Shown here piece after piece: positions 21,485 through 32,669 of a stretch of 64,000 nucleotides of DNA; position 1 is the stretch's first letter, and every line of letters starts with the position of its first letter. The position numbers and the translations under genes are program-made. This DNA is from Brachypterus glaber (Eukaryota; Arthropoda; Insecta; Coleoptera; Kateretidae), in assembly GCA_958510825.1 (NCBI GenBank), contig OY294044.1, forward strand, positions 41,638,791 through 41,702,790, read 5' to 3'. The notes under the pieces were generated by a model. It was not told where the DNA came from. It ran no database searches and worked only from the letters and a program-made list of their open reading frames with translations.

Positions 21485-22665
21485 AATTTTGAAAGCGTAG
21501 AATGAAACTGTTAAATTTACAGTGCAAATTAAAATCTACTAATTATAGGAATTTAAGCCAACGAAACTACGTCGTTGGATAAAACTTGCTGCAGTAAAAT
21601 AATTAAAACTTTTTATTTTGCCTCAACTAGTTAATTTTATCAAAAAATATATAACACTAGTCATTACGGCGTCTTGACCTGATTTCAGTCATATGTTTTT
21701 TAACTAATTTTGGGACGCTGAGGCCTCAGAATGTTTTTACTACCTCAGGTTTCTGAGAAAAATAAGACAAAATTAGTAAAAAATCATTATTTAAGTCCAA
21801 ACTAAAAATATGTTACGTAATACGGCCCTTAGTTTAGTTTAGTTCAGGGGTTCATGCCCTCAACGCTTGGTCCTTAGGGACCTTTGTGTTAACCTCACAG
21901 ACCTCCTAATATAATTCCTGTTTATTTTATAAATTCCAGGTACGGTTTCAGGGGAGTGCAAAAAAGTCTAAACTGTTAAATTTACAGTTCAAATTAAAAT
22001 CTACTACTTATAGGAATTTAAGCCAACGAAACTACGTCGTTAGATAAAACTTACATTAGCTGCAGTAAAATAATTAAAGCTTTATATTTTGCCTCAATTA
22101 GTTACAATTTTATCAAAAAATATATAACACTAGGCAATACGGTTTCTTGTCATAATTTCAGTCATATGTTTTTTAACTAATTTTGGGTCGCTGAGGCTTC
22201 AGAATGTTTTTACTACCTCAGGTTTCTGAGAAAAATGAGACAAAGGTAGTGAAATCATTATTTTGTTCCCTTTTGTTTTAAAATCATGGGAGATAAAAAT
22301 ATTGTGAGGACAAATTTGGATTCGGTGACTCAGTATTAGTTAAATAATACCCAGCAGATTAAGCAAACTTTAAATTCATAGGCAGAATAAGTAGGCATAC
22401 TAGGGAAAATTTATTTATTTTATTTTGAAAAAAATTAATCCTGTGACACAACTAAGTGCCACGTATTCATACTAAATAACGCCAAAAACCATCCCTAGGT
22501 CAAAAATAAATTACAAATATGTTACGTAATACGATCATTAGTTTAGTTTAGTTTAGTTCAGTGCGGGGTTCATGCCCTCAACACCTGGTCCCTAGGGACC
22601 TTTGTGTTAACCGCACAGACCTCCTCATATCATCCCTGTTTCATGTACGGTTTCAGTGGAGTGTT
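21485..22665. repeat. Segmental tandem duplication including a LINE 3' end
   Basis: About 280 bp at 21505-21780 (with 'tttaagccaacgaaactacg') is repeated at 21975-22255. About 150 bp at 21807-21960 is repeated at 22515-22665, the latter being the 3' end of the LINE at 22540-24050. The second copy has about 200 bp of extra sequence (22260-22500). Both copies share 'atgttacgtaatacg' before the LINE tail. Confidence 0.8.
21828..21962 (-). mobile_element. Solitary LINE 3' end
   Basis: About 135 bp matching the 3' end of the LINE at 22540 onward, including the (TTTAG) repeats at the tail and the 'ttcatgccctcaac' block. It carries no coding sequence and is either a 5'-truncated insertion or part of the segmental duplication. 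Confidence 0.7.
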
Positions 22666-24050
22666 CATGATCTCGTTTGGTTCCAGCAATCCGTTCCCAA
22701 AGTACTTATATCTTAGGCTTATTAGAGATGGACATTCACATATGAAGTATTAAGGTTCTTCGTTCCCTTCCCCACATCTCCTGCACACGGAGATCGTAGT
22801 CTGTCCCATTTGGTGTCGGTGCTTGTTCTGTAAGCAGTGTCCAGTTATTATACCCGTTATTGCTCTCAGTTGGCTCCTGGACATGCCTAGAAGTAAGCTG
22901 GTTCTTTTCTTGGTTGGTTGCCCCAAAAAGAGTTTAGAGTGCCTTATTTTAGTTGCATCTATCCAGTGTTGTTGTGATTTATTCCGCAACATTTTCCTGA
23001 CCTCGTATCTAGCCCTGGCTTAACTTCCCTTTCTTGCAAGGTCGTCTGCCTTCTCATTACCATCTATACCTTGATGTCCTGGCACCCATATCTTTACTTT
23101 GTTATGTTTAGCCAATTTACATAGCTCGTTGTGGCATTCATATACCAGTTCTGAGCTAAAGGCATATGAATCTAATACCTTTATCGCTCCCTGGCTGTCT
23201 GAAATGATATTTACTGTCCTATCCGTGTAGTACTTCTTTGCCCGGTCCATAGATTCCTGCTCCTTTCTTCATTTTGGAACCATCTATATACCAGGTTTCA
23301 CCTTATAGTAGTTTAGGGTATAGTTAATTTTTTTTGCATCCCGCCTAAGTATTTTAGCCTTTGTCGTTTGCCTGAAATCATAGACTATAGCAATCCTATC
23401 TGTTTTCATGGATAGTATATCTGTATTGTCAATATTTTGGTATGTTCCAAACCTATATGGCGGTCTCTCATGTCGTTAATCCTTAGCCTGTACGCTGCCA
23501 TAGGTGCCTCTGTTTTTGCCACCAAATGTGATGAAGGTAGGTCCAGTAGGACTTCAAGTGCTGCGGTGGGGGTAGTATTCATTGCTCCCGCTTTCTTGAT
23601 GCAGGCAAGTCTTTGTACCTTGCTAGACAAATTCCTTTATCTTTAATTGCCTTCTCTGCTCTTTTTACTAGCTCGTATATAGCTAGCTCCCAGGATTTTC
23701 CTGCCTGATATGCATACTGGAGCCTGTGCAAGGGTCTCGTTTCTAAGACCTTGTCCCTTATGTATCTATCAAGCAGTTTCTCTAATATATTTTGGAGAAA
23801 TGACGTTAGGCTTCTCGGTCGGTACGCCTTGGCTTCAGCGTATGTTGCCTTGCCTGGTTTAAGTAGAAAAATAACCTTTACCATCCTAGAGCCCTTTGGT
23901 ATGTATCCAAAAGCCAAACTTGTTCTAAATAGATTAACTACTGGTGTTGTTAGTACGTTTATCCCGTTCTTTAGCAAAGCGAGAATACGGTCCTTAAGTA
24001 ATGAAGTGATATTTTTCTGATTTAAAACCATGAAAAAAAAATGAAAAAAA
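22540..24050 (-). pseudogene. R1/LOA-like non-LTR retrotransposon with the RT palm deleted
   Basis: Minus strand, 5'-truncated near 24050. Order: N-terminal RT fingers (LLKPGKATYAEAKAYRPRSL, about 23850), then a jump near 23620 from the ELVKRAEKAIKDKGI region straight to the RT thumb (KVQRLACIKKAGAM, TPTAALEVLLDLP). The palm with the (F/Y)xDD box is missing. Next an RNase H domain (NIISDSQGAIKVL, then WVPGHQGIDGNEKADDLARK, about 23020-23250), and a C-terminal Cys-rich region (CRRCGEGNEEP, about 22750) interrupted by a stop. The tail carries a few (TTTAG) repeats. The RNase H after RT places it near the R1/LOA/I group. It cannot make active enzyme. Confidence 0.85.
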
Positions 24051-24059
24051 AAAATAAGC

Positions 24060-25245
24060 AATATTGTTTTCTATAAAATATTTTTAAATTGGCATAATTG
24101 CCTGCAGGTACTAAAATTTAAAAAATAATACTTGTTGGATTTTTGAATTCAGATTCTGGGCCTTTAACTTAATAGGAAAAATATATTTTTTGAGCTCGGG
24201 AAAAAAGTTTACACTGTGTGCTTTAATTTTATTTCTTTTTATTTATTTACTTTTAACGAATAAACTAAGCAAGATAAAACAAATTTGTAAAAATATTTTT
24301 GTAGAGAATTTTTTATAGTCTAAAAAGTCCTATAAAAATGTTATACAAATTTGATAGTTTTGTCAAAATGAGCAATTAATTATACTCTGCACTTTAAATT
24401 TAAGCTTTTAATTTTTTTGCGTACTTAATGTGACAGTTGCTCCATCACATATGGATTTTTGAATTCCTGGTATTTTTTTTAATGAATATTTTCAAAATCC
24501 TACTCTTTTTTTAAGATTTTGAAAAAAAAGTCCTTATTTTCTGGACTTATATTCCAAAAATGTGAGATGCTGGAATTTTTCTAAGGTCAGATTCGAATTC
24601 TACGTCCTCGAATTAGTAAGAAAAATTTACTTTCCGATCGGGGCGATTTGTTGCCTAGTGTAATTTACATTTTTCTTATCGTCGTGTTCTTTCTTCAAAA
24701 AAATTGATTTTCGGTTATTTGCAATAATTATTAATTAATAAATTAATTCTATACATGTATACCGACTTATGACTTATACGCTACCTACTGGAAGCCCAAT
24801 AGCTACTAATGCCAATATGAGCCAGCGCAAGATTCTGCTTCACCTACAAAAAGTTGCAACAATGTCTAAACTGCGAGTGGTCTGTCTGACTAACTCACAG
24901 GTTACGGGTTAACATTCACTTAGTGCTTAAATGATATTCATTTGGATAAATGAATTATATCCACCTGTGTATGAGATTCAGATTTAATGGATTATAATTT
25001 ATTCTCCTTGGTTTAAAGCATTCTTAAGCTCTGATTATAAGAGATATAGAATAAAAATCCTTTAGTTGACCTAAATATTATCCACTTGATTCAAGTCTAG
25101 TTATTTGATTACCATGACTAAATGTTGGACATTTAGTATTCATTTACCGGGGGCACGTGGAAGTTTAATCGATATTCTAGTAACCATACAGACCATCATG
25201 TCAACGCTATTATTACATAGTCCCATATCTATAGATATATGTTTA
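24060..25245. other. AT-rich stretch without a recognisable gene
   Basis: No long ORF, no inverted ends and no match to other parts of the window that I can see. A-rich and T-rich tracts are common. Confidence 0.4.
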
Positions 25246-25500
25246 TAAATTAGCCATGAATTTATTTTATAAATACAGTAAAATACCTTATTCGTAAAAT
25301 TTTAGTCTAAAACTTTAATACTGACTTAGGGTTCACACTTTACGTTACACAAGATTTTGTAATTTTGATTCCCCTCCCCCCATGCCTACGTAACGCTTGA
25401 AAACGCTATGTAAACACCCTATTAATAAAAATCTACCCCAAATTTATTCACCTTTAAGTTACTACTCCAACGGTAAAAAGTTAAATAGCACCCTGTATAT
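25246..25500. repeat. Dispersed repeat, copy 1
   Basis: 'tagccatgaatttattttat' at 25250 recurs at 25588, and the continuation 'agggttcacactttacgt' recurs at 26177. The second copy is thus 25588-25671 plus 26175-26300, split by a MITE. This gives an empty-site comparison for that MITE. Confidence 0.75.
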
Positions 25501-25673
25501 ATTTTTACATATAATTTTAAAAATGTTGAAATCGATTAACAAATAACCAAATAAATGCATTTTATATTACTGTCATGAATCATGATAGCCATGAATTTAT
25601 TTTATAAATATAGTAAAATACCTTATTAAATTTTGTAAAATTTTAGTCTTGAACTTTAATACTGATTCACTTA

Positions 25674-26172
25674 CACTGATAAAACAGTTTATTTGTGTCA
25701 ACTAAATATTTGGTTGGATATGGCCAATTAAATTATTTGGCTGTGACAAATAAATTTTATTTCTGTCAAAAAAGTATTTAGTTTGGACTATTTTGAAAAT
25801 AAAATATTTGTTTTTATGAACTAAATATTGATTTGACTCAAATAAAATTTGTTACAACCGAATAATTCATAGAAAAAACGGATTCCTTGAACCAAGGACA
25901 CGTGTCTTTGGATATGTTCAAAGCCATATTATCTTGTTTCAAGGCTGGCATTTTCTTGAACCAAAGTCAATGTCCTTGAATAAAGAGCGCGGATTTTTAT
26001 TCCAAAAGCCGTGCTTTTCATTCAAGGACATTGACTTTGGTTCAAGAAAATGCCAGCCTTGAAACAAGAGAATATGACTTTGAAAATATACAAAGACACG
26101 TGTCCTTGGTTCAAGGAATCCGTTTTTTCTATGTTTAATTGGCCATATCCAAATAAATCCTTTTTATCAGTG
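25674..26172. mobile_element. MITE with TA target and a long internal hairpin
   Basis: The ends are inverted repeats beginning CACTGATAAAA, flanked by TA on each side (25672-25673 and 26173-26174). A second shared block, GGATATGGCCAATTAAA, lies near each end. The centre is a near-perfect inverted repeat (about 25871-26131) with arms of about 115 bp that meet around 26000. The element splits a dispersed repeat whose intact copy is at 25246. There is no coding capacity. Confidence 0.8.
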
Positions 26173-26689
26173 TAGGGTTCATACTTTACGTAACTCAAGA
26201 TTTTTCCATTTTGGCCCCATCCCCCATGCCAACGTAACGCCTATTGCTTCCATCTCCTATAAATACGTAAATCTAGCAGCCAAAAACCCCCTAAACCTTT
26301 TTTTTTTTGGGTAAAAAACAAATCGCTTTTACTTCTTTACTTCTTTTAGTCCCCCTTCCCCTCGCAATGCATCTTAACTCTAAGCACTAACCCCCTCAAC
26401 CATCTGAGTGCGTTACATACTTTAAGTACAATTATAAAATTATAGATTTTTGTTTGAATTTAAGGGATAGTGTTATTCACTGGTTGTTAAGGGCCGAAAT
26501 CTGCTAGATGACCCCCCTGATCATGAAAATTACTATTTTTTTTTGCGAAAATGCCCCGTTTTCGAGATTTTTTATTTTATTTTTTTTACATTTTTGGCAA
26601 TTTTATAGTAGTATTTTACATTTTTGTATTAAAATTTACGTATTATAACGATTTTAAGAATATAATTTAACTAATAACAATTAATTTTT

Positions 26690-27340
26690 TTTATAAAAAT
26701 GCGATGTTGCCAAAACGTGCACTTCAGATTAGCCGAAATCTGCTATAGAAAAAATTAATATACAGATGATTTCCTTTACTTCCAATAAGAAATTTGCCAC
26801 CTCGCTTTTCTTGCCGAAATGCGCCGTTGCCAAATTGTGCACTATAGAGAAGCCGAAATCTTCTATAGAAAAAATGAATATACAGATGATTTCCTTTACT
26901 TCCAATAAGAAATTTACCACCTTGCTTTTCTTACTGAAATGCGCAGTTGCCAAATTATGCACTTTAGATAAGCCGGAATCTGATATAGAAAAAATTAATA
27001 TACAGATGATTTCCTTTACTTCCAATAAGAAATTTTCCACTTTGCTTTTCTTGCGGAAATGAGCCGTTGCCAAATTGTGCACTTTACATTAGCCGAAATG
27101 TGCTATAGAAAAAAATAATACTCAGGTCATTTTCTTTACTTCCAAAAAAAAATTTTCAACCTTATGTTCCTTGCGGAAATGTGCCATTGCCAAATTGCGC
27201 ACTTTAGATTAGCCGAAATCTGCTATAGACAAAAATTATGTATAGTTAACTTTCTTTACTCTGAAGAAGAAATTTTAAAGCTAGATTTTCTTGCGGGAAT
27301 GCACCGTTGCCAAATTTTGGATTAGTCAAAATCTGTTATA
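26690..27340. repeat. Tandem array, unit about 120 bp (left arm)
   Basis: Five units with period 120, each with 'gccgaaatctgctatagaaa', 'cagatgatttcctttacttc' and 'gccgttgccaaattgtgcac' parts. The same unit occurs inverted at 30590-31217. An isolated 'ggccgaaatctgctaga' lies at 26488. The open frames on both strands across it simply reflect the period being a multiple of three. Confidence 0.9.
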
Positions 27341-27544
27341 TACAACTTTTTAAGTCCACCTTCTAAGTTAAATAATATTGTATAATTGGCAAGTGTGTTC
27401 TTTAAAAACAGCCGGCTGCCCGCTGTGGCCAAGCCCGCCTCGCTTCTAAGTTAGATAATATTTTTTAATTGACAAGTGTGTGCTTTGCGCCGTTGCCAAA
27501 TTTTTTATTTTAAATTAGTTACTTTTAAATATAAGGCCCTTGAC

Positions 27545-29075
27545 TAGGCCGCCCCTGACAAACTTATAAATAATAAATATCTTTATTGCATAACACATTA
27601 TAATAACAATATTATACAAATGGCCATCGACCGAAGTCCTTCAGCCAGTATATAGCTAAATTTTTAAATATAAGTCCTTAAAAATATGGAAATAATAAAT
27701 AACTTTCTATAATGTAAAAAAAAAAAATAATAAATAAAAATTACAAAAGGCAAAAAAAATTGTATATAATAAAAAAAAAGGTCTAGTTTCTGAGATCTGT
27801 CAAAATATCATATAATGATTTTTCCACCGCCGGAGCATGAGGATTGCAGAAAAGTTGTAGTATGCTGCTGTTGTGGTCAGATTTCGCAAAATTTGAGGAT
27901 ATAGTTGAAATACGTGTGAGGATGGGAATAGTATTGGTGATTTCAAGTAGGAGAGTATTTGGTGGATTGTGTAGGGGATTAGTGGGGTTTCTCAGCTTGG
28001 TGATTTTTCTAAGACGGAAGTTTCGGCTACTTTTAAGTTCGTTTTGGCAGGATTTTTGCAGTTGAGAAAAAGTGGATGACCGTAGTCCAGTAGCGGTCTG
28101 CATATGGATTTGTAAATTCTGCTTGCGGTAAGTGTGCTTATTCCTTGGTTCCTGAAGGTAAGGCTTCTAAAGTGACTGGCTCTGGTTATTGTAGCTGCCT
28201 TGGCTAATTTTGTATGATAGTTGAAGTTTAGCTTACTATCGAGATGCATACGCAGATACTTAACATTTTTGGTGGGAAGGATGGTTACATTGTTGAGAGA
28301 GATAGAAGGAGAGTGTGGTTTAGGATTGTGGTTAAAGATAATGAGCTGTGATTTACGAGCATTAATAGTTTGTCTCCACTTGCGATACTAAAGTGCTGAT
28401 TGATCTGACAGTGATTGTAGTGCAGCCATTGTTTTCTTGAGGGACTTGTTGTGGGATATAAGTGCGGAGTCGTCAGCGAATTGAATAATGTAAGCACTGG
28501 GATCGAAATTATTAGGATCAGGATTATAGAGATCGTAGCAGAAAATATTGTGGAGGAGGGGAGATAATGGGGATCCTTGGGGAACACCTTGTTCCGGAGT
28601 AAAAAAAGAAGAAAAAAAGGAATTAATTTTGACTTGTAGGAATCTGTCTTTTAAGAAACTTTTGGTGATAAGATAATCTGGAACATCGAGTACTTTCATT
28701 TTGAATAAGATGCCTTTATGCCAAACGCTGTCAAAAGCTTTTTGTACATCTAGCAAAAGAGCTGCAGATTTTCCTTTGTTGATTTTGGTGGCTTGTACGT
28801 TGGAGGTCAGAACTGTCAATGGAAGTAGTGTGGAGCTCTTTTGACGGAATCCAAATTGGTACTTAGGTATTTTGTCATTAATAGCATCTTCAATTCTTTG
28901 CTTAATTATCTTTTCAAGATTTTTACCTAAAGTCGAGAGTAGGGTTATTGGTCTGTAATTTGTAGCTAGGGAGAGGTCTGTGTTGGTTTTGGGAATCACA
29001 GTAATGTAGCCAGTTTTCCATTCTTTTGGGAAATAGTGGTGATTTAGACAGAATCCGTACAATTTAATAATAAAG
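27545..29075 (-). pseudogene. Jockey-like LINE, RT part, decayed
   Basis: The ORF at 29062-28388 (224 residues) is reverse transcriptase: TNYRPITLLSTLGKNLEKII, GFRQKSST, LLLDVQKAFDSVWH (catalytic Asp105), EQGVPQGSPLSPLL, IIQFADDSALIS (FADD at 195-198). It then meets a stop, and the thumb and C-terminal parts continue in two other frames (28249-27992 and 28050-27783, RPLLDYGHPLF). The 5' part, including endonuclease and any ORF1, is absent. The 3' untranslated part has AATAAA on the minus strand near 27575. It lies between the two inverted ~120-bp arrays, beside the Merlin transposase, and is probably an insertion into that element. Confidence 0.88.
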
Positions 29076-29269
29076 GAGTGTATTTCTGGGTTTTATACAA
29101 ACTTATATTAAAGTAAAAAAATAGAAAATATATAGAAAAAATATATTTACCTACATAATATGTATTAAAAATATAAAAAATAAACAGAGAAAATATATTT
29201 ATATATGTATAAAAAAATATTTAAAAAAAATAGAAAAAATATAATTACATAATATTTATATTATGTATT

Positions 29270-30371
29270 TTATTGAGGCATTGATTTATAATCACCATAT
29301 TCCATCTTTATGGATTTAAGAAGCTCGGCCATAGGGTCGACCTTATTTTTTTTGCAATGGCGCCTCCAGAGAAATTTGCATAATTTATCGGCGAATTCCT
29401 CTGAAGGCACATGTTGCCCTCGCAAATATTTTTTTGCCTCGTTCCACATCGACTCAATTCTCTGAGTATGGGTACCGTCATCAGCCAGAAATTCCACGCT
29501 GTGGTTTACTGTCTTATGACCGTATCCATACTCAGAAAGTCTGCTATATGCTTTCCATTCGTCCGAATGGATAATGCTTCCGACTTCGACGTGCTGCCGG
29601 ATTATAGGAATAAGAACAGCAGCACTCCTTTCATTATCCGGACAAACGACTAATGTAAGGTCTTCTGAGCCTTATGCTACCATACCTAAGACCCAGTGAC
29701 CCTCCAAAATTCGCCCCCGGTTATATTTTCTTTTTCCAAATTTGGATTCATCAATTTAAAAATTAAATTATTTAGGTATGTGATTTTTTTTCTTGACAAT
29801 AAAACGGAAGTTAAAGTAAATACAAATTTACCTGCACAATAATATTTTGGCCGCCAATTTTGGGAAGGGATTCCTATAACTTGGTGAAGGCACAAGTTAC
29901 CATTTCTCTACAGTATTTCATTCGTGCAGCTAAGGTGGAGGGAGAAATATCCTCCTCTGAGCTTTTCACACCAAAGTTCAACCTTTTGTATGACTCCCCT
30001 TGTGCAAACCCAAAAAGAATTCTAAAAATAGTTAATAATGGAAAGGTATAAATAAATTGTTGTTTAGTATACCTTTTTTAAGCAGTACAATAAATTAAAT
30101 AGGTAACTTACCGAATATCTTTATCTGGAGATAACCGGCTATTTTCAAACCACGTCCTCTTCGCCACAGTTACATCCCCTTTACATCTATTTTGTTTTGG
30201 ACAACGGTAAATCCCCAAGTCTGTCTCAGAATGGTAATAGTGACTAAACTGATTACCGTGCCCTTTACATTTTGTTCGACAATATGGAGGTTGAGGTACC
30301 AGTGCTTCCTCTAAGGCAAATAAATTTGCCTCTTGCCTATTTCTAGGAAGAGAACGTTCGGTATACACCAT
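29270..30371 (-). pseudogene. Merlin-family (IS1595/ISXO2-like) transposase gene with introns
   Basis: Minus strand, three exons. Exon 1 (30371-30112) has a Cys-rich part (CRTKCKGHGNQ, YRCPKQNRCKG) and ends at donor G|GTAAGT. Intron 1 is 90 bp, ending TTTTTAG. Exon 2 (30021-29832) ends at GCAG|GTAAAT. Exon 3 (29755-29270) holds the catalytic core: IDESKFGKRKYNRG (first Asp), IIHSDEWKAY (second Asp) and THTQRIESMWNEAK (Glu). This is the DDE core of IS1595-type transposases, called Merlin in animals. The intron 2 acceptor reads TTTTTAA, not TTTTTAG, and stops lie near 29884 and 29671, so this copy is dead. Inverted ~120-bp arrays lie on both sides. Confidence 0.85.
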
Positions 30372-30589
30372 GATCAAAAACAATTAAAATAAAATTTCTG
30401 TAGTCAGTACTACATAAAAACTGTATAAAAATTGCAGTTTTTTTATGCCTACCAAAATAAAGCAAACATTCTTATTTATACAGTACGTTTTTAAATTTAT
30501 ATATTTGTACAAATAAAATTATAGTTCTGATAACTTTAGGTTTATAACCGCAAGGACTAAAAGCTATAAATTACATAAAACCACCAAAT

Positions 30590-31217
30590 TTGGTCTAAAG
30601 CAGATTTTGGCTATTCTAAAGTTCAAAATTTGGCAACATCGCATTTCGGCGGGAAAAGCGAGGTGAAAATTTTCTTCTAAAGGAAAATGTATGTATTTTG
30701 ATTTTTGCTAAAACAGATTTCGGCTAAAGTAAAGTGCATATTTTGGCAACGGCTCATTTCCGCAAGGAAAGCTAGGTAGTATATCGCTTCTTTTTTATCA
30801 CTAAATTCATCTGTATGTTAAATTTTCTTATAACAGATTTCGGCTAAAGTGAAGTGCACAATTTGGCAACGGCGCATTTCCGCAAGGAAAGCTAGGTAGA
30901 GTCTTGCTTGTTTTTCATCACTTAATTCATCTGTATGTTAAATTTTCTTATAACATATTTCGGCTAAAGTGAAGTGCACAATTTGGCAACGGGGCATTTC
31001 CGCAAGGAAAGCTAGGTAGAGTATTGCTTGCTTTTCATCACTTAATTCATCTGTATGTTAAATTTTCTTATAACAGATTTCGGCTAAAGTGAAGTGCACA
31101 ACTTGGCAACGGCGCATTTCCGCAAGGAACGCTAGGTAGTATATTGCTTGTTTTTCATCACTTAATTCATCTGTATGTTAAATTTTCTTATAACAGATTT
31201 CGGCAAAAGTGAAGCTG
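30590..31217. repeat. Tandem array, unit about 120 bp (right arm, inverted)
   Basis: Five units with 'cagatttcggctaaagtgaa', 'gtgcacaatttggcaacggc' and 'gcatttccgcaaggaaagct' parts, inverted with respect to 26690-27340. Units here are more alike than in the left array. The array ends abruptly at about 31217 with 'gatttcggc'. Confidence 0.9.
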
Positions 31218-32260
31218 AGCCCAGAAATCCTTTAGAACGTATGCCCCTAATATACATAAAATTATATTTTTCGGGAAGTACAGTAATAAATAACTTGTAT
31301 TACCACTACTAACAGTACTAAATTTTAATGTGATAAGTAAAAACGTTTTCGAAAAAAAAAATTATTTTTTCTTCTAAGCTATCAAAAAATATGAGGGTGA
31401 TGGATTCAGCGGCCCAAAATTAGCTAAAACTTATGCTTATAATGTCAGTAAGATAATAGTTTAGATTTACTGAGTAGTATTTTGGTTGCTTTGGCAACAT
31501 CACAAACGAACATATTTTAAGCGCCGTCCAGACGCTCGCATAACTAACCTTAATACATAACATACAATGCCGTGATTGGCTTCATGTGCCATCATGTATT
31601 TGTGCCAATTAAAAAAATCACTTTTATTACAGTTTTTCCAACAGTTTTTATAAAAAAATCAAAAAATTTCCCAATGCTAATTTTCTTATATTTTTTTTTG
31701 TAAAAAACACTAAAATGGAAAACATAGTATGAAAAACTCGCACTATTAACGCACTTGTTCATTAATTATCTTGTCACAAGTCATAGAATCACTTTAAATA
31801 CGAATCAAACATCATATTTTTACACCACTTCGAAAATAGATTAAACGCAAACAATAATTAAGTAAGTATCAATATTTTCTTCACACGTCTAACAAATATG
31901 ACATTTTAATTAATAAAAGGCCTAGACTAATTAATTACTAACTTAATAGCGTTACAATGTTTTTTTAATCTACTGCTGGTAGCTACAGCTTAAATATTTG
32001 CCTTATATAAAGAAAATATTACCCAGGATAATATAATTTTTTCTATTTAAGTGAGGCGGAACCTAATTAATTGAGATGAAATTTAATACTGAATTTTGTT
32101 ATGGTATTTTACATTACTTAAGGGGGGACTTAAAATTTTCAAAAGAAAAATTTTGTTTTTGAAATACCCAATGTTTTAAAAATGATAAAAATTATTTAGT
32201 TTACTAAGGGAACGGTATTTGTGAAGTATAAAATTCATAATTAAAATACCACGGTTTACC
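31218..32260. other. AT-rich stretch without a recognisable gene
   Basis: No ORF, inverted end or repeat match that I can support. Confidence 0.4.
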
Positions 32261-32571
32261 TTTAACAAAGTTAAATGGAAAGTTAAACCACCCCAGTTTT
32301 TTTGATTTTAGGTTGTTTTCGGAACATTTTAAAGCCTCTTTTACATATATTTCATGTAACTATATATGTCAATATTTTTTATCTAAATTTTTCTGTAAAC
32401 TGTAAAAGAAAATTAATAAATAAAGAAAATGTGTACAATTACCTGCTAAGAATGGAAAGAATATGAAAATGAAGATTTAGTAAGAATAAAGAAAAAAGGA
32501 AGAAAATTTTAAATCGACTGTCATATGCACAATTATTTTTTGGATCATGTTGGATAATTTGTATGCTTAAA

Positions 32572-32669
32572 TTAATGGGGAGTCCCTAGCACAAGCCTAA
32601 AGCTTATTTGGGACTCCCCATGACTTTGTAATTTATCTACTGGTAAATAAATAAAAATAAATAAATAAA
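32572..32669 (+). mobile_element. LINE 3' end with a hairpin and AAAT-rich tail
   Basis: GGGGAGTCCC and GGGACTCCCC flank 'tagcacaagcc' and form a hairpin; an (AAAT)n tail follows. A relative is at 40119-40224. It is a 5'-truncated LINE insertion of about 100 bp, directly followed by an RT fragment of another LINE. Confidence 0.7.

Noticed and set aside
22545..22560. (TTTAG)n as a telomeric repeat
   Set aside because: The insect telomere repeat is TTAGG. This short run is the tail of a LINE on the minus strand.
26729..27082. Repeat-containing frames on both strands, as a repeat protein or CRISPR-like array
   Set aside because: The 120-bp period is a multiple of three, so open frames come for free. 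Units are adjacent with no unique spacers, and the genome is eukaryotic.
27844..28065. Plus-strand frame in the Jockey LINE
   Set aside because: It is the shadow of the LINE coding sequence on the other strand.
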